DNA of 22,071 bases from SP202 sp036339395 (GCA_036339395.1 JAYZBD010000076.1:1-22071); one strand, 5' to 3'. Positions 8,229 through 16,142 are shown, counted from the first letter of the stretch. Notes: a model not told the origin generated them from the letters alone. Numbers and translations: made by a program.

Positions 8229-8305
8229 ATGAACACAGGGCCTCTCACCTGTGCTCTTCGCACTGCCTGGAACAGCGGTTGCACCAGGCCTGAAGAAGTG
8301 TTCAT
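8229..8305. repeat. Long imperfect inverted repeat after the glycosylase stop codon
   Basis: ATGAACAC (8229-8236) is exactly complementary to GTGTTCAT (8298-8305). Inside, a GGCCT/AGGCC pairing and a small GTGC/GCAC hairpin around TCTTC (8251-8263) can form, giving a branched fold of about 77 nt. It begins 1 nt beyond the stop codon of the minus-strand glycosylase gene and precedes the terminator, so it would be part of that transcript's 3' untranslated region. Confidence 0.45.
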
Positions 8306-8306
8306 T

Positions 8307-9050
8307 TCAATTGCTTTTCAAACCAAGGAGTTCCATGACCTTCTGGAGATCGCTCCAGACCTGCTTCCTGGTTTCCTTCGTGTAGTTCCTCAGGAGATAC
8401 GCTGGGTGGAAGGTCGGCATGACAGGGATTTGCAGGTCACCCTCTTCCCATGAAGCCCACCGACCCCTGAGTCGAGTAATCCCTTCCTTTGTCTTGAGGA
8501 CGAACTTGGTCGATGGACTTCCAAGTGTCATGATGGCAGCAGGTCGGATGATCTTGATCTGTTCAACAAGGTACGGGGCGGAGTCTTCTATTTCCTCCGA
8601 GGTCGGGGTCCTGTTCTCAGGTGGCCTGGCCTTGAGGATATTGGCGATGTAGACGCCCTCGCGAGCAAGTCCCATGGATTCGATCATCTGGCCCAGTTTC
8701 TTGCCGGCAGCACCAACGAATGGGCGTCCGGTCCTGTCTTCCTCTGCCCCTGGTGCTTCCCCGATGAACATCAACCGGGCATCAGGATCTCCTTCTCCGA
8801 AGACGGGTTGAGTTGCATCTGCAAGAGACTGGCACAGTGGAAACTCACGTTCAACCCGTTGCTGTAACGCCGCCAGGAGTGCGGCCTTTTCGCAGCCATT
8901 TTCCTCGATTTCAGAACTCATGGAGATTACCGGTCCCTGGTCCTCAACTTTGTCATTCGTGTTCACTGGGAGGAAGTCGACCCCCATGAGTGATTCGGTC
9001 ACGAGTCGCTGCTTGGCAAGTCGTTGCTGCTGTGTAGGTTCTGAAGGCAT
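8307..9050 (-). CDS. Family 4-like uracil-DNA glycosylase with degenerate Fe-S ligands
   Basis: The enzyme removes uracil from DNA at the start of base-excision repair. Family-4 motifs are clear: VFGEGDPDARLMFIGEAP at about 83-100, GAEEDRTGRPFVG at 101-113, KARPPENR at 140-147 and TFHPAYLLRN at 213-222. Canonical family-4 enzymes bind a 4Fe-4S cluster through four cysteines. By alignment from memory to the Thermus enzyme, only Cys73 remains; the others are Phe70, Ala141 (KARPP for KCRPP) and Ser157. The N-terminal 60 residues are divergent and polar. I use ATG at 9050 (247 aa). A TTG at 9068 is also possible, and neither has an ideally spaced Shine-Dalgarno. The family assignment is firm; activity without a cluster is not shown. 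Confidence 0.9.
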   Translation of the reverse strand: MPSEPTQQQRLAKQRLVTESLMGVDFLPVNTNDKVEDQGPVISMSSEIEENGCEKAALLAALQQRVEREFPLCQSLADATQPVFGEGDPDARLMFIGEAPGAEEDRTGRPFVGAAGKKLGQMIESMGLAREGVYIANILKARPPENRTPTSEEIEDSAPYLVEQIKIIRPAAIMTLGSPSTKFVLKTKEGITRLRGRWASWEEGDLQIPVMPTFHPAYLLRNYTKETRKQVWSDLQKVMELLGLKSN

Positions 9051-9191
9051 GGGCGTGGTCAGCTCCAAATGTAGTGCTATTTGGTGGCTTTGAGAAACGG
9101 GTTTCAGGTTCCTGCAGTCACATTTTATAGAGAATTTTGTTGCCTTTGGCGCTCATATAGCAACAATGCTCGCCGGAGAGAGGGGAGTTTT

Positions 9192-9824
9192 GTGTACCGA
9201 CGTACTGTCCTTGAACCTATCACAGAAACTGGACCCTCTCACATGAGTTTTGCCCCACGTTCAACAACGAGTTTACAGGCCTACCACATGTTGCTCTTTC
9301 GCAATGGTGTGCACCCCGAGTTTTTCAACATCGAGGGTCGCAAGCGAATCGAGCACATGGGGTATGAGTTCGAAGCATGGCAGTTCAAGGGTGGCCATGT
9401 CTGCCTCTTCGAGTTCGAAGGGGTCTGCCTTGTCGAGGTAGTCACCCCAGACCTGAACAGCCTGCCCGACCGTGGCCTTGTCACCACGATCCCCTGTGCA
9501 GGTGAAAAGGATCACGAATCGGTCTTCGGCGAGCGAATTACATACATGACATCCATCCAGACCGAGACGCTTACAGAGCATCTCTACCTGGGCACCTACA
9601 ACGAGTTGGCAGAGCATGCCCAGGGGCCTCATTGCCTCGTGACCGACTGGCGTGACAGCGATGGCCAGAAGAACCTCACCATCGTCGAACTCCAGCGATA
9701 CAGCGACCAGGTGCACGTGCAGGGATACCATCTTCGAAGTGACTGCTCGATGGTTCTTCGTACCCAGTCAATCTTCCAGGCCGGGGTGAGCGAGGATGAT
9801 TCCTCGGCGGATGAGAGCACCTGA
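9192..9824 (+). CDS. DUF2617-like protein
   Basis: The core of this protein (YHMLLFRNGVHPEFFNI, then GGHVCLFEFEGVCLVEV, and near the end GYHLRSDCSMVLRTQSIF) matches my recollection of planctomycete DUF2617 proteins, which have no known function. There is no signal peptide or membrane segment, so it is probably cytoplasmic. The start is uncertain. GTG at 9192 has a good AGGGGAG at 9181-9187 with a 4-nt spacer and gives 210 residues. ATG at 9243 gives 193 residues and begins nearer the conserved core, but has no ribosome-binding site. The longer in-frame opening back to 9081 looks non-coding. The gene stands alone, divergent from the glycosylase and convergent with dtd. Confidence 0.8.
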   Translation: MYRRTVLEPITETGPSHMSFAPRSTTSLQAYHMLLFRNGVHPEFFNIEGRKRIEHMGYEFEAWQFKGGHVCLFEFEGVCLVEVVTPDLNSLPDRGLVTTIPCAGEKDHESVFGERITYMTSIQTETLTEHLYLGTYNELAEHAQGPHCLVTDWRDSDGQKNLTIVELQRYSDQVHVQGYHLRSDCSMVLRTQSIFQAGVSEDDSSADEST

Positions 9825-9850
9825 ACAACTGATTCAAATACAGGAATTTC

Positions 9851-9882
9851 ACACACCCTCTTCTATCCGGAAGGGGGTGTGT
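9851..9882. terminator. Shared hairpin terminator between convergent genes
   Basis: A continuous 13-bp stem (one T-G pair) is formed by 9851-9863 and 9870-9882 around a 6-nt loop TATCCG. It lies just after the DUF2617-like gene and includes the stop codon of dtd at 9863-9865. The arrangement suggests a bidirectional terminator. Neither side has a strong U-tract (plus side TCACGATC, minus side GAAATTCC), so efficiency is uncertain. Confidence 0.5.
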
Positions 9883-10318
9883 TCACGATCAGGGTTACTG
9901 GCCCATCGTTGACGAGTTGAACCTGCATCATGGCGCCAAAGACGCCGGTCTTGACGTCGAGATCATGGGCATCACGCAGCTGCAATGCGACCCGTTCATA
10001 GAGTGTCTCACCGAGGACTGGCTCTGCAGCCTGGATGAAACTGGGGCGGTTTCCCTTGGCAGTGTTTCCAAGCAGGGTGAACTGGCTCACGAGAAGGACT
10101 TCGCCGCCTGCTTCCTGGACCGATCGATTCATGCGGTCCTGCTCATCCTTGAATATGCGGAGCCTCGCCAACTTGCCGGCCATCCAGTCCGCCGAGGTTT
10201 CATCATCCGTAGTCTCGACACCCAGCAGGATCAACAAGCCCTGCTCGATGGACGAGCTGTACGTGGGATCCTCGACGGTGACAGAGGCTGAAAGTACACG
10301 TTGTACGACAGCAATCAT
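9863..10318 (-). CDS. dtd: D-aminoacyl-tRNA deacylase
   Basis: Dtd hydrolyses D-amino acids, and glycine mischarged on tRNA-Ala, from tRNA, acting as a chiral proofreader. The 151-residue product has normal family length. It contains SQFTL at 78-82, KGNRPSF at 88-94, GVFGAMM at 125-131 and the cross-subunit motif NDGPVT at 137-142, all expected of the bacterial DTD fold. ATG 10318 is preceded by AAGGAGG at 10326-10332 with a 7-nt spacer, the clearest ribosome-binding site on the minus strand here. A TATCCT element on the minus strand (10367-10372) is a possible -10 box. The gene is monocistronic, with a hairpin at its stop codon. Confidence 0.96.
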   Translation of the reverse strand: MIAVVQRVLSASVTVEDPTYSSSIEQGLLILLGVETTDDETSADWMAGKLARLRIFKDEQDRMNRSVQEAGGEVLLVSQFTLLGNTAKGNRPSFIQAAEPVLGETLYERVALQLRDAHDLDVKTGVFGAMMQVQLVNDGPVTLIVNTPPSG

Positions 10319-10568
10319 CGATGAGCCTCCTTGCTGTGGCTTCGTCCCCGGCTGCCTTGGGGGGCAAGGATAGCTGCTACGAGGCCGGAGGCTTCTCCAA
10401 ACAAGTCGACAGGGGGCAATATATCACTGTGCATGTGCGTTCCTTCATGTAGATTTGAGGAGCATGACCTGGATTTCGAGATATCATGACCCCCTGAATG
10501 AACATGCATGTACTTCTCCAGCGAGAACACGCAGGAGCAGGTGCACACCGAGACGAGGACCTTTCCCG

Positions 10569-12233
10569 ATGCGTTCCATCATTTCCTTTCGTGTGCTGCC
10601 CATGGCAGCAGTTGCCTGCTTCCTGGTTACAAGCCTCTCGATGGCCCAGGCCGAGGGTGGTCCGACACCGGCTCCCAAGCCGCCAAGGCCACTGGGTCCC
10701 AGCGGTCCGGCTGCTCCAGCAGTTGAGGAAGAGGACATTGTCCAGGTCATTACGGCGACACCCGAGGAAATCCTCCTCGGTGAGTTCTCGACAAGTGAGA
10801 CGAAGCCTGGAACAGTGACACTCAAGAATACGTCCGAAGAGTCTGTCACGGTTGTCTCTGCGAAGGCATCCTGTGGATGCACGACTGCGGACTTCAAGCG
10901 AAATACCGTGCTCAACCCCGGCGAAGAAGTCGATGTCACCATTCGTCTCCGAGGCGGACCGACTGCCAGGGTTCTGAACAAGACGGTCACGTTCACCATC
11001 GAGGGGTATCCGCAGCTCCAGGTTCCGGTCAAGGGCACATCTGTTTCCTATGTAACGATGACTCCTGACAGGGTCGGGCAGGATGAGAACCCCGATGGGG
11101 AGATCGTGCTCGAATCGATCGATGGACAGGCGTTCAAGATCGTCAACGTGCAGCCACCGATTCTCCAGGAGATGCCAACGGAGGCTGCGGAGAGGCACGT
11201 AGTTAAAATCGACTGGGAGAAGTTCTGGTCGGATGCCAGGAACGCCAAGGTCAGTTTCTTCTTTGATCATCCTCGTTGCACGCAGCATTACTTCCTCGTG
11301 AAGTTGAATCCTGAACAGCGGGCCGAGATCAACCGGCGCATCCGTGAGACCGGACGGAAGGGCAACGAGACGACAAAGACTCCCAATGGCAAGAACCCCT
11401 CGGCCAGTACACCTGCGTCCACCGATCTTCGCGTGCTTGTGAAGCAGGGTCGAACAGACGAAATCATGCAACGCATCAAGGACAAGAAGGTTGATGTCAA
11501 CTACAAGGACAAGAGCGGGATGAGCATCATCGGCATGGCGGCAAAGGAAGGCAATGACACGATGATGACCGCCCTGATTGAAGAAGGGGGTGACTTTGAT
11601 GCCGCCGACAACGTCGGTCGAACGCCCTTGATGCATGCTGGTACATCGAAGAATCCCGTGGCTGTCCGTGTCCTGATCGATGCGGGCGCGGACGTCAACA
11701 AGCAGGACACCTTCATTGGCGGTCCGCTTGCCTGGACATGTGGCTTCGGTACATCGGAGTCGGTCCAGGATCTCATCGATGCCGGCGCACAGGCCGAGAC
11801 GGTCGGCGCAGCAACTGGTTTCACGCCGTTGATCTGGGCATCCGGCTTTGGTGATCCCAACTCGGTGCCGATCCTCCTCGAGGCAGGAGCCAACATCGAG
11901 GCGAAGGACACCATCGACGGCGGTACGCCCTTGATCCACGCTTCACGGACAGGGGAGTTCATCGCGCTTGAGGGCCTTGTTGAAGGTGGCGCCGACGTCA
12001 ATGTCACTGACAGCAATGGCAAGACCGCATTTCTCAATGCAGCCGGACATTCCGGTGGCACGGTCGAGAAGTTGACCGTTCTCATCGAGGCCGGTTCCGA
12101 CCTGGATGCAACGGACAATGCCGGGCGCAATGCACTGGATCTTGCAAGGGCCCGAACGGATGCACAGGCCTCCGAGGTCATCATCCTGCTTGAGAAGCAT
12201 GTTGATACCGATGCGTCTGGCGACGAAAACTGA
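10569..12233 (+). CDS. Exported DUF1573-ankyrin repeat protein
   Basis: The 554-residue product starts with a signal peptide (residues 1 to about 28, ending SMAQA) and a Pro-rich linker. A DUF1573 domain follows at about 55-160 with the hallmark SCGCTT at 101-106 and NPGEEVDVTI, an Ig-like fold common in exported Planctomycetes and Bacteroidetes proteins. After a second beta-rich region and a Lys/Asn/Thr linker (about 255-282), roughly seven ankyrin repeats fill 285-545, with units such as GRTPLMHAG, VLIDAGADVN and GGTPLIHASR. Both halves point to protein-protein binding outside the cytoplasm; no catalytic site is visible. ATG 10569 is preferred over an upstream ATG at 10455 because GAGGA lies 9 nt upstream and the signal peptide then starts correctly. 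Confidence 0.9.
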   Translation: MRSIISFRVLPMAAVACFLVTSLSMAQAEGGPTPAPKPPRPLGPSGPAAPAVEEEDIVQVITATPEEILLGEFSTSETKPGTVTLKNTSEESVTVVSAKASCGCTTADFKRNTVLNPGEEVDVTIRLRGGPTARVLNKTVTFTIEGYPQLQVPVKGTSVSYVTMTPDRVGQDENPDGEIVLESIDGQAFKIVNVQPPILQEMPTEAAERHVVKIDWEKFWSDARNAKVSFFFDHPRCTQHYFLVKLNPEQRAEINRRIRETGRKGNETTKTPNGKNPSASTPASTDLRVLVKQGRTDEIMQRIKDKKVDVNYKDKSGMSIIGMAAKEGNDTMMTALIEEGGDFDAADNVGRTPLMHAGTSKNPVAVRVLIDAGADVNKQDTFIGGPLAWTCGFGTSESVQDLIDAGAQAETVGAATGFTPLIWASGFGDPNSVPILLEAGANIEAKDTIDGGTPLIHASRTGEFIALEGLVEGGADVNVTDSNGKTAFLNAAGHSGGTVEKLTVLIEAGSDLDATDNAGRNALDLARARTDAQASEVIILLEKHVDTDASGDEN

Positions 12234-12258
12234 ACCCATCATCATCTTCGAGGTACTC

Positions 12259-12287
12259 CACGCCCCGGGGCCATGCCCCGGGGCGTG
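12259..12287 (+). terminator. Strong hairpin terminator after the DUF1573-ankyrin gene
   Basis: A perfect 12-bp, very GC-rich stem (12259-12270 with 12276-12287) closes a 5-nt loop CCATG, followed by TTCTATCC. It begins about 25 nt after the stop codon and separates this gene from the carboxypeptidase. The U-tract is short. Confidence 0.8.
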
Positions 12288-12346
12288 TTCTATCCGGCAA
12301 GCCCGTCTGCTACACTTGCCGGTCCGGAACAAGGAGGAACATCCAC

Positions 12347-13900
12347 ATGACAACGGCAACATCCACCGTCCAGGACAGCACCACCATGCCGTCGCACTAC
12401 TCGAACCTGCTTGAACTTTCGAGGGAGTCGAATCTCATCGGAGGCAGCATGTCCATTCTCGGTTGGGACCAGGAAGTCCTGATGCCGGAAGGCGGCATCG
12501 AGTATCGAGGCAGGCAGCTTGCACTTCTTGCAAAGTTGGAACACCAGATGAGCACGAGCAGTGCCTTTGCCGATGCACTTGCCGAGTGCGAAGCCGATGG
12601 GGATCTTGTCGATGATCCAACGAGTCCCTCCGCCGTGAATCTCCGGGAACTGCGGTGGTCACTCGATCGAAGGACGAAACTTCCGGCGGAACTGGTCGAA
12701 GAAGAGGCCAAGCTCACAAGCGAGGGGATGCACGCTTGGAAGAATGCGCGGGCCAAGTCCGATTTCTCCGCCTTCGCCCCTTCATTGAAGAAGATCGTGG
12801 ACATGCTCCGTCGCAAGGCCGGGTGCTATGGCTGGGCCGAGGGCGGCGAGCCGTGGGATGCGCTGGCGGAGGATTACGAGAAGGGATGTACGGCCGCCTG
12901 GGTGGAGACGATCTTCACGCCACTGCGTGATCGTCTCCAGGGCCTGCTCGATGACATCATGGGTGCCTCAGCTGCACCGAGCAATGCCTTCAACGAGATT
13001 GAACTGCCCGTTGATCAGCAGAAGGCATTCGTTCGAGTCATAGCCGAGCGATTCGGCTTCGAGTTCAATCGTGGAAGACTTGATGAATCGACGCATCCAT
13101 TCTGCAGTGGTTCACACTGCAACGACATCCGCATGACGACCCGCTTCCACGTGGCGAATGTCAATGATGCTCTTGGTTCAACCATGCACGAGACAGGGCA
13201 CGGTCTCTATGAGCAGGGTCTTCTTGCTGAGCACATCGGAACCCCGATGGGCCATGCCGTCTCACTCGGCATTCATGAATCACAGAGTCGCATGTGGGAG
13301 AACCAGGTCGGTCGCAGCGAATCCTTCTGGACGTGGTGCCATCCGCTGCTTGCCGAGCATTTCGGCAGTGCCGTCTCGTCGTTGAGCTTCGATGATGTCT
13401 ACGGTGGAGCGAATATCGTGCGACCGGACTTCATCAGGGTCGAAGCCGACGAATCGACCTACAACATGCACATCATGATCCGCTTCGAACTGGAGCGTGC
13501 AATCATGTCCGGCGACCTTGATGTTGACGACATTCCCGAAGCGTGGAACTCCAAGTACCGCGAGTACCTTGGAATCGAGGTGCCGGATGATGCCAGGGGT
13601 TGCCTGCAGGACATCCACTGGTCCATGACATCCATGGGCTATTTCCCGACGTATACGCTGGGCAATCTCTACTGCGCCCAGTTCTTCGAGAAGGCGATGG
13701 CCGATCACCCGGGTCTGCACGATGAGTTCGCCAGGGGCGAGTTCAGCACGTTGCGGGGCTGGCTGCGAACGAACATCCATGAGCATGGCCAGCGGTATCG
13801 AGCGGCTGATCTCTGCGAGGTCGTCACTGGAGCACCATTGACTGCCGACCCGCTCCTTCGCCACCTTGAAGGCAAGTTGCGACCCCTCTACGGGGTGTGA
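12347..13900 (+). CDS. M32 family (Taq-type) metallocarboxypeptidase
   Basis: These cytoplasmic metal-dependent carboxypeptidases trim amino acids from peptide C-termini. The 517-residue length is typical. The metal site is complete: HETGH at 281-285 supplies two His ligands and the catalytic Glu, and IHESQSRMWEN places Glu311 as the third ligand. Other family segments are WDQEVLMPEGG near the N-terminus, DIRMTTRF at about 260, and GYFPTYTLGNLYCAQ toward the end. ATG 12347 has AGGAGG at 12332-12337 with a 9-nt spacer. The gene follows a strong terminator, so it has its own promoter. Its last 13 nt overlap the 3' end of the convergent anmK gene. Confidence 0.96.
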   Translation: MTTATSTVQDSTTMPSHYSNLLELSRESNLIGGSMSILGWDQEVLMPEGGIEYRGRQLALLAKLEHQMSTSSAFADALAECEADGDLVDDPTSPSAVNLRELRWSLDRRTKLPAELVEEEAKLTSEGMHAWKNARAKSDFSAFAPSLKKIVDMLRRKAGCYGWAEGGEPWDALAEDYEKGCTAAWVETIFTPLRDRLQGLLDDIMGASAAPSNAFNEIELPVDQQKAFVRVIAERFGFEFNRGRLDESTHPFCSGSHCNDIRMTTRFHVANVNDALGSTMHETGHGLYEQGLLAEHIGTPMGHAVSLGIHESQSRMWENQVGRSESFWTWCHPLLAEHFGSAVSSLSFDDVYGGANIVRPDFIRVEADESTYNMHIMIRFELERAIMSGDLDVDDIPEAWNSKYREYLGIEVPDDARGCLQDIHWSMTSMGYFPTYTLGNLYCAQFFEKAMADHPGLHDEFARGEFSTLRGWLRTNIHEHGQRYRAADLCEVVTGAPLTADPLLRHLEGKLRPLYGV

Positions 13901-14982
13901 TTGACCCAGCATCCGTGCATGCTGCCGGTATCGTTGCGAGCCGTGATGTGAGCAAGCGTGATCGGAATGCCGTCTTCGGCGAGTGCGCCCAGCACCGCCA
14001 TGGACGCCGCTTCACGCTCCATGCCTTCATCAAGCAGGTCGGTGTCCACGCCGAGTGCCTCCTGGAGGCACGATACGAGGCACTGGTTCCTGGTACCGCC
14101 GCCAGCGAGCCGGGCCTGGTGCACGTCATGGGTCTTGATTGCAGCAGCCAGGCAGGAGGCGATGGCGGTACAGGCTGACGCAGCGGCGTCCCCGGCATCA
14201 TGCTGCCCGAGGGCAGTTTCCACCCAGTCCAGGCATTCATCACCGGAACCAAGTGATCGCCCCATGGTCCGCTGTCCCTCGAGCCTTGCATGCAGATCCT
14301 CGGCCAGGGCGGGGATGCTGGTGCCGGCCGAAGCAGCCATGCCATCCTCATCAAAGGGACAGTTCATGCCCAGGCGGGCTATGGCATCGAGTACCTGGTT
14401 GCAGGCGCAGATGTCTGCGCCGCGAACGAGTTCGAGCGGATCACCTGCTTCGGCCGGGGGCAGGAACGTGCAGTTGATGAAACCGCCCAGGTTCACGATC
14501 GCCCGGGCGTGTGGGTGCCGGTAGAGGATCCAGTCGGACAACGGAGTGATCGGCGCGCCCTGCCCACCTGCGGCACGGTCAAGTCCACGCAGGTCAGTGA
14601 CGATTCGGGCATTGAAACGATGTGCCAGAGGAAAGGGGTCGATCATCTGCCAGGACTCGGGGGGTGCATGGTGAACCGTCTGGCCATGCACTGCGATGAG
14701 GTCGATGGCGTGTTCCAACCCGATGGCTGCAATCGCCTCTCCACAGGCTTCACCGAGCATGCGTCGCAGTCGGGCAATACGAGATGCCCGCATCGGTTCA
14801 TCATCGGCGAGTGTACGCAGGGGCTGGGCCAGCTCGCCCAGTGGAATCGAGGCGTGTCCAAGTGGCTCGGCGATCATCTCCAGCCCGTGGCCATGAAGGT
14901 GCAGGGCACATGCATCGACGGCATCAATGCTGGTTCCTGTCATGACCCCGACGGCAATCCGTGATTTCACCTGGCTGGGCAT
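13888..14982 (-). CDS. anmK: Anhydro-N-acetylmuramic acid kinase
   Basis: AnmK hydrolyses and phosphorylates 1,6-anhydro-MurNAc released during peptidoglycan turnover, giving MurNAc-6-phosphate for recycling. The 364-residue product shows GVMTGTSIDAVD at 12-23 (canonical GxMSGTSxDGxD, so two conservative changes), HGQT at 99-102, the catalytic-region segment DLRGLDRAAGGQGAP from about 130 with likely catalytic Asp135, NLGG at about 164, and LAGGGTRN near 310. The start is ambiguous. ATG 14982 has AAGGAA 9 nt upstream and is used here; ATG 14991 and GTG 15018 are in frame, the last almost touching the divergent uxs gene. The presence of the gene implies that the organism makes and recycles peptidoglycan. 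Confidence 0.93.
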   Translation of the reverse strand: MPSQVKSRIAVGVMTGTSIDAVDACALHLHGHGLEMIAEPLGHASIPLGELAQPLRTLADDEPMRASRIARLRRMLGEACGEAIAAIGLEHAIDLIAVHGQTVHHAPPESWQMIDPFPLAHRFNARIVTDLRGLDRAAGGQGAPITPLSDWILYRHPHARAIVNLGGFINCTFLPPAEAGDPLELVRGADICACNQVLDAIARLGMNCPFDEDGMAASAGTSIPALAEDLHARLEGQRTMGRSLGSGDECLDWVETALGQHDAGDAAASACTAIASCLAAAIKTHDVHQARLAGGGTRNQCLVSCLQEALGVDTDLLDEGMEREAASMAVLGALAEDGIPITLAHITARNDTGSMHGCWVNHTP

Positions 14983-15006
14983 GAGCCGCATTTCCTTCCC
15001 GTGGGG

Positions 15007-15012
15007 TATCCT
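15007..15012 (+). promoter_or_regulatory. Possible -10 element of the UDP-glucuronate decarboxylase gene
   Basis: TATCCT sits 8 nt before the ATG at 15021, so transcription from it would start at or next to the start codon. No -35 match is found 16-18 nt upstream, and no Shine-Dalgarno precedes the ATG, which together are compatible with a leaderless mRNA. This is suggestive only. Confidence 0.3.
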
Positions 15013-15020
15013 CCGCACCC

Positions 15021-16019
15021 ATGGCGGACATCGGACACAGGGTACTGGTCACCGGCGGAGCCGGGTTCCTGGGATCGCACTTGTGCGATGCCCTTGTCGG
15101 TCGCGGGCACGAAGTGACCTGCGTCGACAACTTCCTGACCGGGCATCGACAGCACGTGGCTCACCTTGAGGCCCATGAACGATTTACGATTGTCGACCAC
15201 GACATCATCGACCCGATTGACCTCTCCGTCGATGCCATCTTCAATCTTGCCTGCCCAGCTGCGCCCGGGCATTACCAGGCTGACCCGATTCATACCTGGA
15301 AGACATCCGTATTCGGCGTAAGCAACATGGTCGAGCTTGCCAGGCGGAACAATGCGACCCTGTTCCACAGTTCCACCAGCGAGGTCTACGGTGATCCTGA
15401 TGTCTCGCCTCAACCCGAGACCTACCGCGGTCATGTGAATCCCATCGGACCACGCGCGTGTTACGACGAAGGAAAGCGGGCGGCCGAAACACTGTTGTTT
15501 GATGTGCACAGGAGGGGCGATGTCCGCATCAAGGTCGTCAGGATCTTCAACACCTATGGTCCCCGGATGCATCCCTACGACGGTCGTGTTGTCAGCAACT
15601 TCATCAGGCAGTCCCTGGCGGGGGAGGACATCACGATCTTCGGCGAAGGAACCCAGACCCGCTCCTTCTGCTTCGTGGATGATCTCATTGATGGATTCCT
15701 TCGCATGATGGAGGGACCTGACGATCTGCCAGGTCCCGTCAATATGGGCAATCCCGAGGAACGAACCATCCTTGATCTTGCTGAGCGTGTCCTTGCCCTG
15801 GTGGGTTCCTCTTCAAAGCTTGTGAAGAAGCCTCTTCCCCCGGACGATCCGCTCCAGAGGAGGCCTGATATCACCCTGGCCAGGGAGCGATTGGGCTGGA
15901 ACCCGTTGATTGGCATCGAGGAAGGGCTTGGAAAGACGCTGGAGGCCTTCAGGGGCCTTGATCTGAGCGAATGGACGCCACCCACCGAGTACTGGGAAGG
16001 CCCGCCCTTGGAGGCTTGA
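15021..16019 (+). CDS. uxs: UDP-glucuronic acid decarboxylase (UDP-xylose synthase)
   Basis: The enzyme converts UDP-glucuronate to UDP-xylose with bound NAD, providing a sugar donor for polysaccharide or glycan synthesis. The 332-residue protein is an extended short-chain dehydrogenase. It has NAD-binding TGGAGFLGSH at 11-20, SSTSEVYGDP at 117-126, catalytic Tyr148 and Lys152 in CYDEGK, and the UXS-typical run NTYGPRMHPYDGRVVSNFI from about 184. RSFCFVDDLIDG then follows, as in bacterial Uxs proteins. Related epimerases share most motifs; the PRMHPYDGRVVSNF segment favours Uxs. The ATG has no Shine-Dalgarno. The gene is divergent from anmK with only about 38 nt between starts, so their promoters must overlap. 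Confidence 0.9.
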   Translation: MADIGHRVLVTGGAGFLGSHLCDALVGRGHEVTCVDNFLTGHRQHVAHLEAHERFTIVDHDIIDPIDLSVDAIFNLACPAAPGHYQADPIHTWKTSVFGVSNMVELARRNNATLFHSSTSEVYGDPDVSPQPETYRGHVNPIGPRACYDEGKRAAETLLFDVHRRGDVRIKVVRIFNTYGPRMHPYDGRVVSNFIRQSLAGEDITIFGEGTQTRSFCFVDDLIDGFLRMMEGPDDLPGPVNMGNPEERTILDLAERVLALVGSSSKLVKKPLPPDDPLQRRPDITLARERLGWNPLIGIEEGLGKTLEAFRGLDLSEWTPPTEYWEGPPLEA

Positions 16020-16110
16020 GGGGGCTTCAGGGCCCTCTGGCGGCTGCTTGTACTCGCTGCATGGTGCACAATGCGTCAACCAGCAGCAGGCTACCGAACA
16101 GATTCCTAAA

Positions 16111-16132
16111 ATATATACCGAATATATACCGA
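16111..16132 (+). repeat. Tandem 11-bp AT-rich direct repeat upstream of recA
   Basis: ATATATACCGA occurs twice back to back (16111-16121, 16122-16132). The core TACCGAA recurs three times in the 100 nt upstream of recA, at 16092-16098, 16116-16122 and 16127-16133; the first and third copies continue as CAGA. The block is much more AT-rich than its surroundings and lies 75-120 nt before the recA start, where a promoter or SOS-type operator would be expected. Confidence 0.7.
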
Positions 16133-16142
16133 ACAGACCTTG

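Noticed and set aside
10377..11939. 520-codon open frame on the minus strand
   Set aside because: It mirrors the DUF1573-ankyrin gene; the Arg/Leu/Asp-rich product has no domain and no ribosome-binding site, while the plus strand has a signal peptide and repeats.
13280..13912. 210-codon open frame on the minus strand
   Set aside because: It is antisense to the M32 carboxypeptidase catalytic region and also overlaps anmK; no independent evidence.
16111..16132. Tandem repeat as a CRISPR or satellite array
   Set aside because: Only two 11-bp units, no spacers and no cas gene; a promoter-region repeat is the better reading.
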